24,609 nucleotides of DNA from Actinomycetota bacterium (GTDB taxonomy: Bacteria; Actinomycetota; Acidimicrobiia; Acidimicrobiales; JAHWLA01): contig JAHWLA010000001.1 in assembly GCA_019347595.1 (NCBI GenBank), positions 16,150 to 40,758 on the forward strand, written 5' to 3'. The notes beneath the pieces were generated by a model. The model ran no database searches. It saw only the letters and a program-made list of their open reading frames with translations, and was not told where the DNA came from. The position numbers were made by a program, and so were the translations under genes. Position 1 is the stretch's first letter, and every line of letters begins with the position of its first letter. Shown here piece after piece: positions 7,601 to 14,747 of the stretch.

Positions 7601-9805
7601 GCGCTGGCCGAGGCGTCCTGCGCGGCGCCCCTTCCGGTCGACCCCGATGCCTACCTGGCCTATACGCGTCGCCTCGACGACGTGGCCCTCATCGCCATGG
7701 TCGACGCCCTGCAGCGGTGCGGCGTGTTCGTCGACCCCGACGACGCGCCCACCGTCGATGAGCTGGTCGAGCGCGCGGGGGTGGCGGAACGCCATCGCCG
7801 CCTGGTGCGGCGGTGGCTGCGCGCCCTGGTCGAGCACGGACTGGTCGTTCACGAGCCCGGGACCGGCAGGTACTCGCTCGGCGCGCGTGCCGGCGCGTCG
7901 AGCGAGACGCTCGCATCGGCGTGGGACGACGTGGAGGCGCGCCGAGCCGCCCTCGGTGTCGAAGAGCGGTTGGTGGCCTACTTCCGTCGCAGCACCGAGG
8001 TACTCCCGGAGTTGCTGCGAGGCGAGCAGGACCCCCTTCGGTTGCTGTTTCCCGAGGGCGGCTTGGACGTGTCCGATGCGCTGTACCGCGACGCGGTGGT
8101 GAGCCGGTGGTCGTCGGCGGTGGCCGCGGCGGCGACGCGTGCGGCGGGCCTGACGATCGCCGACCGAGCTCTGCGCGTGCTGGAGGTCGGCGCGGGCGTG
8201 GGGGGTACGAGCGCCGACGTGATCGAGGCGCTGGCCGACCTCGAGCCCGACTACCTCTTCAGCGACCTATCGCCGTTCTTCCTCAACATCGCCCGCCAGC
8301 GGTTTGCCGACCGCTGGTTCGTGCGATTCGCGCCCTACGACCTCGATGGCGACTATCGGGCGCAGCACCTGGCCCCCAACTCGTTCGACGTGGTGGTGGC
8401 TGCCGACGTCCTGCACAGCACCCGGCACGTCGGCCGCACCCTCGATCGGTTGCGCGCCCTGCTGGCGCCGGGCGGCTGGCTGGTCCTCGTCGAGATGACG
8501 CGGGAGCACTGCCAGATCATGGCCTCGCTGGAGCTGCTGGTCCGGGTCGACGAGGCCACCGGCGACTTCGAGGACGACCGCCGGGGCCAGGACCGGACGT
8601 TCCTCACCCGGGATCAGTGGCTACAAGCCCTGTCCGAGGCGGGCGCCGACACGGTGGCCTGCGTCCCCGACGACGGAGTCATGAGCGAGGTGGGGATGCA
8701 TGTGTTCGCCGCCCGCTTCAAGGCCGACCGGCGGACGGTCGACGTGGGCGATCTGGTGGCCCATGCCGCCGAGCGGGTCCCCGAATACATGCTGCCGACT
8801 CGAATCGAGGTGGTGGACGACCTTCCCCTGTCGAGCAACGGCAAGGTCGACCATGCCGTGCTGCGCGCCTGGCTCGGCACCTCGGGTGCCAGTGCGGGTG
8901 CCGCCCCCGACGAGGAGCCGGCAGACGACCTGGAGCGGGCCATCGCCGCCGTGTGGGCCGACGTGCTCAATGTGGAGCACATCGGCCGTACGCGCCACTT
9001 CTTCGACGCGGGTGGCGACTCTCTGCTCGCCGCCCAGCTCGTGGGTCGCCTCCGGGAGGAGCTGCCCGACGCGGAAGCGGTCTTCTTCGACGACCTGCTC
9101 CGGGACGTGCTGGAGGGGCCCACCGTGGCCCAGCTGGCGGCGCGGTTGCTCGAGCGAACGTCGGCGCGAGCGTCGGCAGAGGCGAGCTCGAATGACTCGA
9201 GCGCAGCAGGCGAGCGCGACTCCGTGGCGTGGCTGGGCGAAGACGGTGACGGGGCGGTGGTGGTAGCCGTCCACGACGCCGCGGGGACGCTGGCGGGTTG
9301 GGGAGACGTGGTCGAGGCGATGCTGGCTCGCGGCGGCGCTCCGGTTGTCGGGCTGGTCGTGGACCCTGCGACGGCGGCCGCCGGATGTGGCGACAACCGG
9401 ACAGCGATGGGGCGCGTGGCCGCCGCCCATGCCCGGGCGCTCGATGCTCACGGCGTGCGCCGAGCTGTGGTGGTGGGCCGGGCGGAGGCCGGATCGCTGG
9501 CCGTCGAGCTGGGCCGAAACCTGATCGAAGCGGGAAGCGCCGTCGAGCGGGTGGTGGTGCTGGCTGACGGGCCCCCGAGCACGGTCGACGCCGTGCGGCG
9601 CCTCGACCTGTTCGCCGGCGACCTCACGATCGTCGTGCCGTCCGGGTCGTCGGAGCACGCGGAGGCGTGGCGGTCGGCGTGCCTCGGCGACGTGCAGGTG
9701 GTCGACCTCGACGGGCCGCCCAACGTCGCGGTCACCGAGCCCTGTGCCACGACGGTCGCGGAGGCGGTCCTTGCGGAGGCCTGTGGGGGACGACGACCCC
9801 GGTGA
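4625..9805 (+). CDS. NRPS: TubC-like docking-Cy-A(MT)-PCP-degenerate TE
   Basis: ATG at 4625 overlaps the preceding stop by one base; the open frame extends further upstream only as a shadow. The protein is 1726 aa. Residues 1-60 resemble a TubC N-terminal docking domain. From about 70 to 500 is a heterocyclisation domain with D205, D210 and S213 (DFLIADFVS). The A domain begins near 520, with YVIYTSGSTGVPKG near 675 and pocket code D-L-Y-N-L-S-L-I-W-K, the classical Cys code. An insert of about 400 aa between core A8 (near 930) and A10 (NGKVDH near 1404) is methyltransferase-like, with a SAM-loop motif LEVGAGVGG near 1187, as in PchF/PchE/HMWP2. The carrier Ser is S1466 (AGGDSLL). Residues 1534-1726 align to an alpha/beta-hydrolase thioesterase, but the GxSxG position reads G-R-A-E-A-G (1618-1623) and no GDHF-like His is present. 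Expected role: add, cyclise and probably N-methylate a third Cys. The insert could instead be an epimerase-type variant. Confidence 0.95.
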   Translation: MPVDPVDELLADLERAGIRVWEEDGRVRFRAPTGAMTDDRRSAVAAHRDALLARLREQAAGPTVVADEAARFEPFPVTDVQAAYLLGRGSAFAYGGVGCHGYGELAFADLDPARLEKAWLVLLQRHDMLRAIVEADGSQRVPPDPPPFSPAVVDARGMGGEEGRRVVEETRALMDHRVYQAGEWPLFDLRVSRTDDGDLVHLSIDFLIADFVSIHVLLDELHAVYADPDVELPPLSITFRDYLVAERKVRTGPARERDWAYWSARLDDLPPAPELPIVVDAGAQPRFSRHALELEAEAWVGLREAAGAHGVTPSTAVLAAYAEVMARWARHPRFTIDVTLLNRLPLHPDVPRLVGDFTSVELLAVDHDAEATTATRARRLQDRLWEDLDHRLVSGVELVRELARRRGAGAALFPIVYTSAVGLGADALDHDAPAATSTFVHGISQTPQVWIDCQVVERGGGLSVNWDVRDGVFPPGVVDDMFAAFEALLRGLARDPAQWQRKEAVPLPEEQEARRRRANDTAAPRRRSLLHEAVIAQARRTPDRRAVVAGGRTLSYGDLLGRAEAVAAALRAGGCRPGDRVAVTMDKGWEQVVGVLGILLAGAAYVPIDTIQPPGRRDHILADAGVRQALVQSWGATRQALPDGVAAIAVDTVGPIVDGEPTAPIAVGPDDLAYVIYTSGSTGVPKGVMIAHEAVVNTIDDVNARFGIGQDDVVLGLANLGFDLSVYDVFGPLAVGGCLVLPDASRRGDPSHWASLIAEHGVTVWNSVPAQMQMLEHYLRSERSTALPSLRLALLSGDWIPVTLPGQVRELLPAVELVSLGGATEVSIWSIHHRIGEVPPEWASIPYGRPLANQTFHVLDDAMRPCPDWVAGELWIGGVGVAMGYLNDPTRTAERFVVHPSTGERLYRTGDLGRYLPDGEIEFLGREDFQVKIRGHRIELAEVEAALVSHPDVGRAVAVVDGDGPTERRLAAFVEVGRGATPETQSAEAVVAALAEASCAAPLPVDPDAYLAYTRRLDDVALIAMVDALQRCGVFVDPDDAPTVDELVERAGVAERHRRLVRRWLRALVEHGLVVHEPGTGRYSLGARAGASSETLASAWDDVEARRAALGVEERLVAYFRRSTEVLPELLRGEQDPLRLLFPEGGLDVSDALYRDAVVSRWSSAVAAAATRAAGLTIADRALRVLEVGAGVGGTSADVIEALADLEPDYLFSDLSPFFLNIARQRFADRWFVRFAPYDLDGDYRAQHLAPNSFDVVVAADVLHSTRHVGRTLDRLRALLAPGGWLVLVEMTREHCQIMASLELLVRVDEATGDFEDDRRGQDRTFLTRDQWLQALSEAGADTVACVPDDGVMSEVGMHVFAARFKADRRTVDVGDLVAHAAERVPEYMLPTRIEVVDDLPLSSNGKVDHAVLRAWLGTSGASAGAAPDEEPADDLERAIAAVWADVLNVEHIGRTRHFFDAGGDSLLAAQLVGRLREELPDAEAVFFDDLLRDVLEGPTVAQLAARLLERTSARASAEASSNDSSAAGERDSVAWLGEDGDGAVVVAVHDAAGTLAGWGDVVEAMLARGGAPVVGLVVDPATAAAGCGDNRTAMGRVAAAHARALDAHGVRRAVVVGRAEAGSLAVELGRNLIEAGSAVERVVVLADGPPSTVDAVRRLDLFAGDLTIVVPSGSSEHAEAWRSACLGDVQVVDLDGPPNVAVTEPCATTVAEAVLAEACGGRRPR

Positions 9806-10908
9806 CCCGTCGGGTCGCGGTCCTCGGGGCATCGGGCGGGGTGGGCGCCCGCGTGGCGCGCCTGCTGGCCGCCCAGCCCCGAACCGATTTGCGCCTGGGA
9901 GTCCGCCGGCCCGAAGCCATGCCCGTCCCCGCCTCGGCGGACGGCCGGGTCGAAGTGGTCGCCGTCGACGCCCGCGACGACATCGCGCTCAGCCGGTTCT
10001 GCGCGGGCGTCGACGTGGTGGTGGCCTGCGCGGGCCCGTCGTGGTCCCTGCTCGACCGCGTGGCTCGCGCTGCGGCTGCCGCTGGCGCGGCGTCGGTGGA
10101 TCCGGCGGGCGACGACGCCGTGCGCGCCTCGCTGTCGCGGTCGCTGGTCTCGGGGTGCGCGGTCCTGTCGGCGGGCAGGCTGCCCGGCCTGTCGGGACTG
10201 GCCCTGCGCTGCGCAGCGGGCGGGCGCCGCCCGGGCGTCCGTCGGTCGGTGCTGGTCCACGCGGGCGGGTGCGACCGGTTCACGTGGGCGGGCGCGTCGG
10301 ACTTCCTTGCCGCCTTGACGGGCGGGCACGGCGAGCCCAACGCGATGTGGCGTGGCGGCAGGGCCGTGTCCGGCGCGCTCTCGCCGCGGCGCGAGGCGGT
10401 CGTCCCATTCTTCGACGGGGTGGTGACGGCCTTGCCGTTCCTCGGCAACGAGACGGCGCGCGTGGCGGGGGCCGAAGGCCTCGACGAGGTGGCCTGGTAC
10501 AACGTTTTCGGCGCCCGGGTCGCCTCGTACCTCTCGCGGGTCGCCAGCCTGCCTCGTGACGCGCTCGCCGACGATACCGTCGTCGAGGGATTGCTGGAGG
10601 CAGCTGCCCTCGACGCCTTCGGGCGCACCCCCCACCACACGTTCACGTTCGAGGTGCGCGACGCGGGTGAGAAGGTGCGTGTGCTGGTCCTTCGAGGCGA
10701 TGGGGCCAACGAGTTGACGGCGGCCGTGGCGGCGGCGACGACCGAGGCCGTGCTGGCCGGCGCCGTGCCCGACGGCGTGCACTTCGCCGCCGAGGTCCTG
10801 GACCCCGAGGCGGTGCTGACCGAGCTGGTCCGCCGCAGGATGGCGTCGGTCGTCGACGTGTCGGGCGACTCGGCGCAGAGCGAACTGGTGGAGGAGGGCG
10901 CGCTGTGA
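9802..10908 (+). CDS. Saccharopine-dehydrogenase-like NAD(P)-dependent reductase
   Basis: GTG at 9802 is chosen because it makes a GTGA overlap with the NRPS stop and places the Rossmann strand at the N-terminus (RRVAVLGASGGVGARVARLL); an upstream in-frame start would lie deep inside the NRPS. The protein is 368 aa. The dinucleotide loop GASGGVG and the overall layout fit the saccharopine dehydrogenase/LOR-SDH-type oxidoreductases. Such proteins occur in thiazoline siderophore clusters; as I recall, the enantio-pyochelin reductase PchK belongs to a similar family. It probably reduces a carrier-bound thiazoline or a related imine, but a separate PchG-type reductase follows directly, so its substrate may differ. 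No transmembrane segment or signal peptide is seen. Confidence 0.75.
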   Translation: MTRRVAVLGASGGVGARVARLLAAQPRTDLRLGVRRPEAMPVPASADGRVEVVAVDARDDIALSRFCAGVDVVVACAGPSWSLLDRVARAAAAAGAASVDPAGDDAVRASLSRSLVSGCAVLSAGRLPGLSGLALRCAAGGRRPGVRRSVLVHAGGCDRFTWAGASDFLAALTGGHGEPNAMWRGGRAVSGALSPRREAVVPFFDGVVTALPFLGNETARVAGAEGLDEVAWYNVFGARVASYLSRVASLPRDALADDTVVEGLLEAAALDAFGRTPHHTFTFEVRDAGEKVRVLVLRGDGANELTAAVAAATTEAVLAGAVPDGVHFAAEVLDPEAVLTELVRRRMASVVDVSGDSAQSELVEEGAL

Positions 10909-12035
10909 CGGCCGCCGACCGGCCGTGGAAGGTCGTTGTCTGCGGCACCACCTTCGGACAGGTGTACCTGGAGTCGTTCCGCGTCCCCGACCGCAGGCTG
11001 GTCCTGGCGGGCGTGCTGGGGAAGGGAAGCGCGCGTTCTCAGGCGTGCGCCAACCACTACGGCGTACCGCTCTACACCGACCCCGACCAGCTACCCGACG
11101 ATGTCGACATTGCCTGCGTGGTCGTGCGCTCGGCTCTGCTCGGTGGGCGGGGCGCCGAGCTGGCCCGAACGCTGATGGCGCGCGGCATCCACGTCATCCA
11201 GGAGCACCCGCTCCACCATGATGAGCTGGCGGCGTGCCTCCGGACCGCCCGCGAGCACGGCGTGGTCTACGACCTCAACTCCTTCTACGTGCACGTGGCG
11301 CCTGTGCGCCGGTTCCTCGGTATGGCCCACGAGCTCCTCCGTCGACAGCCGCCGCTGTACGTCGACGCCGCGTGCGGCTTCCAGCTTGCCTACGCGCTGC
11401 TCGACATCGTGGGCCGGGCCCTGCGGGGCGTGCGACCGTGGACGCTGCGGGTAGCGTCGGCAGACGAGCCCGACGGCGTGCCGTCGTTCCGGACCCTCGA
11501 GGGCGAGGTCGGCGGCGTGCCGTGGGTGCTTCGAGTGCAGAACCAACTCGATCCGTCGGACCCCGACAACCACGCCCACCTCATGCACCGGGTGTCGATC
11601 GGCGCGGAGGCCGGGAACCTCACCCTGCTCAACACCCACGGCCCCGTCGTGTGGACGCCGCGGCCGACCTATCCGCGCCAGCCGCGCGACCCCGACGCGC
11701 CGCCCCACTTCTCGGTGGAGGTCACGCCGGAGCTGGCCCAGGCCTCCGCCGTCACCTTCGGCCCGCCGCAGGCCGACTCGTTCGCCGAACTGTTCCAGGC
11801 CGCCTGGCCCGCGGGTGTGCGCCGCGCCCTCCTTGAGCTCCGCGCCGCTGCCCTTGCGGGCGAGGACGCCCTGCGCCGTGGCCAGCACCACCTCTCCCTG
11901 TGTCGGCTGTGGGACGACATCACCGAGCGGCTGGGCCCTCCCGACCTGCTGAGGGCGGACGAGCCGCGGCCCCTCGACGTCGACGACCTGCTCGCAATGG
12001 AGAAGGCGGGCATCCAGGCGGAGGCCATGCCGTGA
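10905..12035 (+). CDS. Thiazolinyl imide reductase, PchG/Irp3 type
   Basis: GTG at 10905 overlaps the previous stop by four bases. The 376-aa protein matches the Gfo/Idh/MocA-like thiazolinyl imide reductases of pyochelin and yersiniabactin pathways: N-terminal KVVVCGTTFGQVYLES dinucleotide-binding strand-loop, VDIACVVVRS, GIHVIQEHPLHHDEL and VYDLNSFYVH. His101 and Tyr128 fall where, as I recall, proton-donating residues were proposed for Irp3. The enzyme uses NADPH to reduce one thiazoline to a thiazolidine while the chain is bound to the NRPS. Its presence supports at least one reduced ring in the product; with the embedded methyltransferase an N-methylthiazolidine, as in pyochelin, is plausible. 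Length and motifs are intact. Confidence 0.9.
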   Translation: MTAADRPWKVVVCGTTFGQVYLESFRVPDRRLVLAGVLGKGSARSQACANHYGVPLYTDPDQLPDDVDIACVVVRSALLGGRGAELARTLMARGIHVIQEHPLHHDELAACLRTAREHGVVYDLNSFYVHVAPVRRFLGMAHELLRRQPPLYVDAACGFQLAYALLDIVGRALRGVRPWTLRVASADEPDGVPSFRTLEGEVGGVPWVLRVQNQLDPSDPDNHAHLMHRVSIGAEAGNLTLLNTHGPVVWTPRPTYPRQPRDPDAPPHFSVEVTPELAQASAVTFGPPQADSFAELFQAAWPAGVRRALLELRAAALAGEDALRRGQHHLSLCRLWDDITERLGPPDLLRADEPRPLDVDDLLAMEKAGIQAEAMP

Positions 12036-12829
12036 CCACGGCATCGACGACGGTGTCCAGCGCCACGCGGGCGTGGGTACGGACGCCGTGCCCTCGTCCG
12101 GGCGCCACGGCCCGGCTGGTGCTCTTCCCGCACGCCGGCGGGGCGGCAAGCTTCTACCGGGCCTGGGCCGACCGGCTGCCGGCGGCCGTCGAGCTGGCGG
12201 TGGTGCAGTATCCCGGACGCGAGGACCGCCTCCACGAACCGCACCCGGCCTCGCTGGCCGACCTGGCCGGTCGCGTGGCCCACGCCCTGCGCCCGCTCCT
12301 CGACCGGCCCACGGCCCTGTTCGGCCACAGTCTGGGGGCCTCGGTGGCGCACGAGACGGCTCTCCGGCTGGAGGCATCGGGCCGGCCGCCGCTCGTCCGG
12401 CTGTTCGTCTCGGGGCGGCCGGGGCCGGCGCGCCTGCGGCCCGGGGCCAAGCACCTGGCGGATGACGACGCGCTCTGCGCCGACGTCGCGCAGCTCGGTG
12501 GCACTCGAGAGGGCGTGTTCGACCACCCCGAGCTGCGGGCGATCGTGCTGTCGACGCTACGCCACGATTACCGCATGGCCGAGACCTACCGCCCGGCTGC
12601 CGCCCGCCCCCTCACCGTGCCCATCACCGCCTTCGTCGGCGATGTCGACCCCGAGGCGTCGGTGGACGAGATGGGGTCGTGGCGCGCCTGCACGTCCGAC
12701 TCGTTCGACGTGCGCGTGTTCCCGGGTGACCACTTCTACCTCGTCCCGCTGTTGGCGGAGGTAGTCGAAGCAGTCGTGGACGCGCTGCGCCAGTCGGTCC
12801 CCTTGGAGACGTGGGCGGCCACTCCGTGA
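12032..12829 (+). CDS. Type II thioesterase
   Basis: GTG at 12032 overlaps the reductase stop (GTGA), giving 265 aa. It is an alpha/beta hydrolase of the stand-alone NRPS/PKS thioesterase family: LVLFPHAGGAASFY oxyanion region, nucleophile elbow GHSLGA with S100, Asp204 in VGDVDPEA and His234 in PGDHFYL, so the triad is complete. Type II enzymes normally remove stalled or misprimed acyl groups from carrier domains. Here the integrated thioesterase of the upstream NRPS looks inactive, so this protein may also take part in product release; that is inference. It is cytosolic, with no signal peptide. Confidence 0.92.
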   Translation: MTTASTTVSSATRAWVRTPCPRPGATARLVLFPHAGGAASFYRAWADRLPAAVELAVVQYPGREDRLHEPHPASLADLAGRVAHALRPLLDRPTALFGHSLGASVAHETALRLEASGRPPLVRLFVSGRPGPARLRPGAKHLADDDALCADVAQLGGTREGVFDHPELRAIVLSTLRHDYRMAETYRPAAARPLTVPITAFVGDVDPEASVDEMGSWRACTSDSFDVRVFPGDHFYLVPLLAEVVEAVVDALRQSVPLETWAATP

Positions 12830-14082
12830 GCGACACCGCTCGGGAGGCCGTGCTCGTAGGCGGGCAGCCGCCCCGCTTCGACTGGAGCGACCCCCGCCTG
12901 GCCGGGGACCGCTACGGCGTGTACGCCGAACTCCGACGGTCCGGCGAGCTGTGTCGGAGCGGCCCGGGGCAGTGGGCCGCGGCGCGCTACGAGCATGTCT
13001 ACGCGTTGCTCAAGGCACCCGAGTTGGCCAATCGTTTCCCACCGGAGTATCAGCGGTTCGTGCTGGGCGACGGTGAGGTCGGCCGGATCCTGCAAGGTGA
13101 CCAACTGGCCCGGAACAACGGTGAGGTCGGGGCCTTCCTGGCCGAGGCCGTTCGCCGCCACGTCGCCGGAGGGATGCAGGATCGAGTGCGAGCGGAGGTG
13201 GCGCGCCTGCTGGCACCCGCCCAGGAGATCGGCGCCCTCGATGCGGTGGGGGACCTCGCCATGCTGCTGGCGCCGTTCGTGGTGCTCGACCTCCTCGGGG
13301 TTGAGGGCGAGGAGCGAGCCGAGGCGTTGGCGTTGGTCGGCGACGTCGAGTGGGGTTCGAGAGGCAGGCGGGTGCTGGCCGAGGGCATGGAAACCCCGGG
13401 CCGCACAGGGGAGCGACAGGACCCGGACGCCGGGGTCGTGCGCCTCCGGGCCATCCTTGAACGTATCGTGCAAGCCCGACGGCGGGGCCTCGGACCCGAC
13501 CGCGACGATGTGCTGTCCGCGTTGCTCGGTGTCGCCCCCAAGCTCTCGCTCTCCGACGACGACGTGATCGACAACGCCGTGGTGCTCGTGTTGGCCGCCT
13601 GCGAGACCTCGATGCACGCCGTCACCAACGGGTGCGCCACCCTGGCCCACCACCCGCAGGCTTGGGCCGAGTTGCGCCGTTGTCCGGCGCTGCTGGGCTC
13701 GACCGTCGACGAGGTGCTTCGCTTCGAGTCGCCCGTCCAGGTGGTGCTGCGCTACGTGCGGGAGCCGCTCTCGATCGGCGGCCGGGTGTTGCGGCCGGGG
13801 CGAGTCGTGGCGCTGCTCCTCGGGTCGGCCAACCGCGACGAAACTGTGTTCCCCGCCGCCAACCGGTTCGTGCCGAGCCGGTCCCCCAACCCCCATCTCT
13901 CGTTCGGCGGCGGGCTGCACGAATGCATCGGACGGACGGCAGCCCGTCTGTCCGCCACCGTCGCCCTCGACGAGTTGGCCCGCCGGTTCTCGGTGCTCGA
14001 GCCCGCGGGCGAGTTCGTATCCACGTCGAGCCCCACCTTCCGCGGCTTCCTCGCAGTGCCCTTGGCCGTCGTTCCGGCATGA
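12826..14082 (+). CDS. Cytochrome P450
   Basis: GTG at 12826 makes a GTGA overlap with the thioesterase stop and is preferred to a GTG 15 nt upstream. The protein is 418 aa, normal for a soluble bacterial class I P450. It has the haem-ligand loop FGGGLHECIG with C367, the ExxR pair E296/R299 in DEVLRFESP, and the I-helix oxygen-activation segment A-A-C-E-T (257-261), where Ala replaces the usual Gly. It most likely oxidises the peptide or a precursor. A P450 also occurs in the coelibactin cluster of Streptomyces coelicolor, as I recall (CYP105N1). No ferredoxin or ferredoxin reductase gene is in the window. Confidence 0.93.
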   Translation: MSDTAREAVLVGGQPPRFDWSDPRLAGDRYGVYAELRRSGELCRSGPGQWAAARYEHVYALLKAPELANRFPPEYQRFVLGDGEVGRILQGDQLARNNGEVGAFLAEAVRRHVAGGMQDRVRAEVARLLAPAQEIGALDAVGDLAMLLAPFVVLDLLGVEGEERAEALALVGDVEWGSRGRRVLAEGMETPGRTGERQDPDAGVVRLRAILERIVQARRRGLGPDRDDVLSALLGVAPKLSLSDDDVIDNAVVLVLAACETSMHAVTNGCATLAHHPQAWAELRRCPALLGSTVDEVLRFESPVQVVLRYVREPLSIGGRVLRPGRVVALLLGSANRDETVFPAANRFVPSRSPNPHLSFGGGLHECIGRTAARLSATVALDELARRFSVLEPAGEFVSTSSPTFRGFLAVPLAVVPA

Positions 14083-14744
14083 GAGGTACGACTCCGATGG
14101 ACGGCCTGCTGCCCGCCGCAGTCGCGGTGGTCGAGCATGTCGGGCCACGGCCGCCGGCCGATTGCCTGCCTGCCGAGATGTCGGCGCTGGGCCGAGCGTC
14201 CGATGGCCGACTGCGGGAGTTCGCGACGGCGCGCAGATGCGCCCGGATGGCGCTGGATTGCTTGGGCCTGCCGGGCGTCGCCATCGGGCGAGGGCCCGAC
14301 CGCGAGCCTCTGTGGCCATCGGACGTGGTGGGCAGCATCACGCATTGCGATGGGTACGTGGGCGCCGCCGTCGCACGTCGTGACCACATGGCGTCTGTCG
14401 GCATTGACGCCGAGCCCGCCGAGCCGCTTCCCGAGGGGGTTCTCGAGCAGGTCGCCCGGCCCGAGGAGCGAGCATGCCTGCGTCGGATGGCGGGCACCGT
14501 TCCTTGGGATCGGGTGCTCTTCAGCGCCAAGGAGAGTGTCTTCAAGGCGTGGTTCCCTCTCACTCGGTGCTGGCTCGGCTTCCACGACGCGCGGTTGTCG
14601 TTCGAGCCGACGGCGGGCCGGTTCACCGCTGACGTGCTGGTGCCGACGCCGCATGTCGATGGTGTCCGCGTCGATCACTTCTCGGGCCTGTTCCGTGTGG
14701 ATCACGGGTTGGTCGTGACGGCCGTCGCCGTCCCGCTCCAGTGA
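14079..14744 (+). CDS. 4'-phosphopantetheinyl transferase (EntD/Sfp type)
   Basis: ATG at 14079 overlaps the P450 stop as ATGA; an alternative ATG lies at 14097. The protein is 221 aa, the size of EntD-like enzymes. It shows the family signatures GSITHCDGYVGAAVA, the metal-binding SVGIDAEP (D110, E112) and the FSAKESVFKAW helix (K151, E152). It would convert the apo carrier domains of the two NRPSs to the holo form using coenzyme A. As the last gene of the coupled series it gives the cluster its own activation enzyme. The gene ends 3 bp before the end of the convergent gene, so no room is left for a separate terminator. Confidence 0.92.
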   Translation: MRGTTPMDGLLPAAVAVVEHVGPRPPADCLPAEMSALGRASDGRLREFATARRCARMALDCLGLPGVAIGRGPDREPLWPSDVVGSITHCDGYVGAAVARRDHMASVGIDAEPAEPLPEGVLEQVARPEERACLRRMAGTVPWDRVLFSAKESVFKAWFPLTRCWLGFHDARLSFEPTAGRFTADVLVPTPHVDGVRVDHFSGLFRVDHGLVVTAVAVPLQ

Positions 14745-14747
14745 TCG

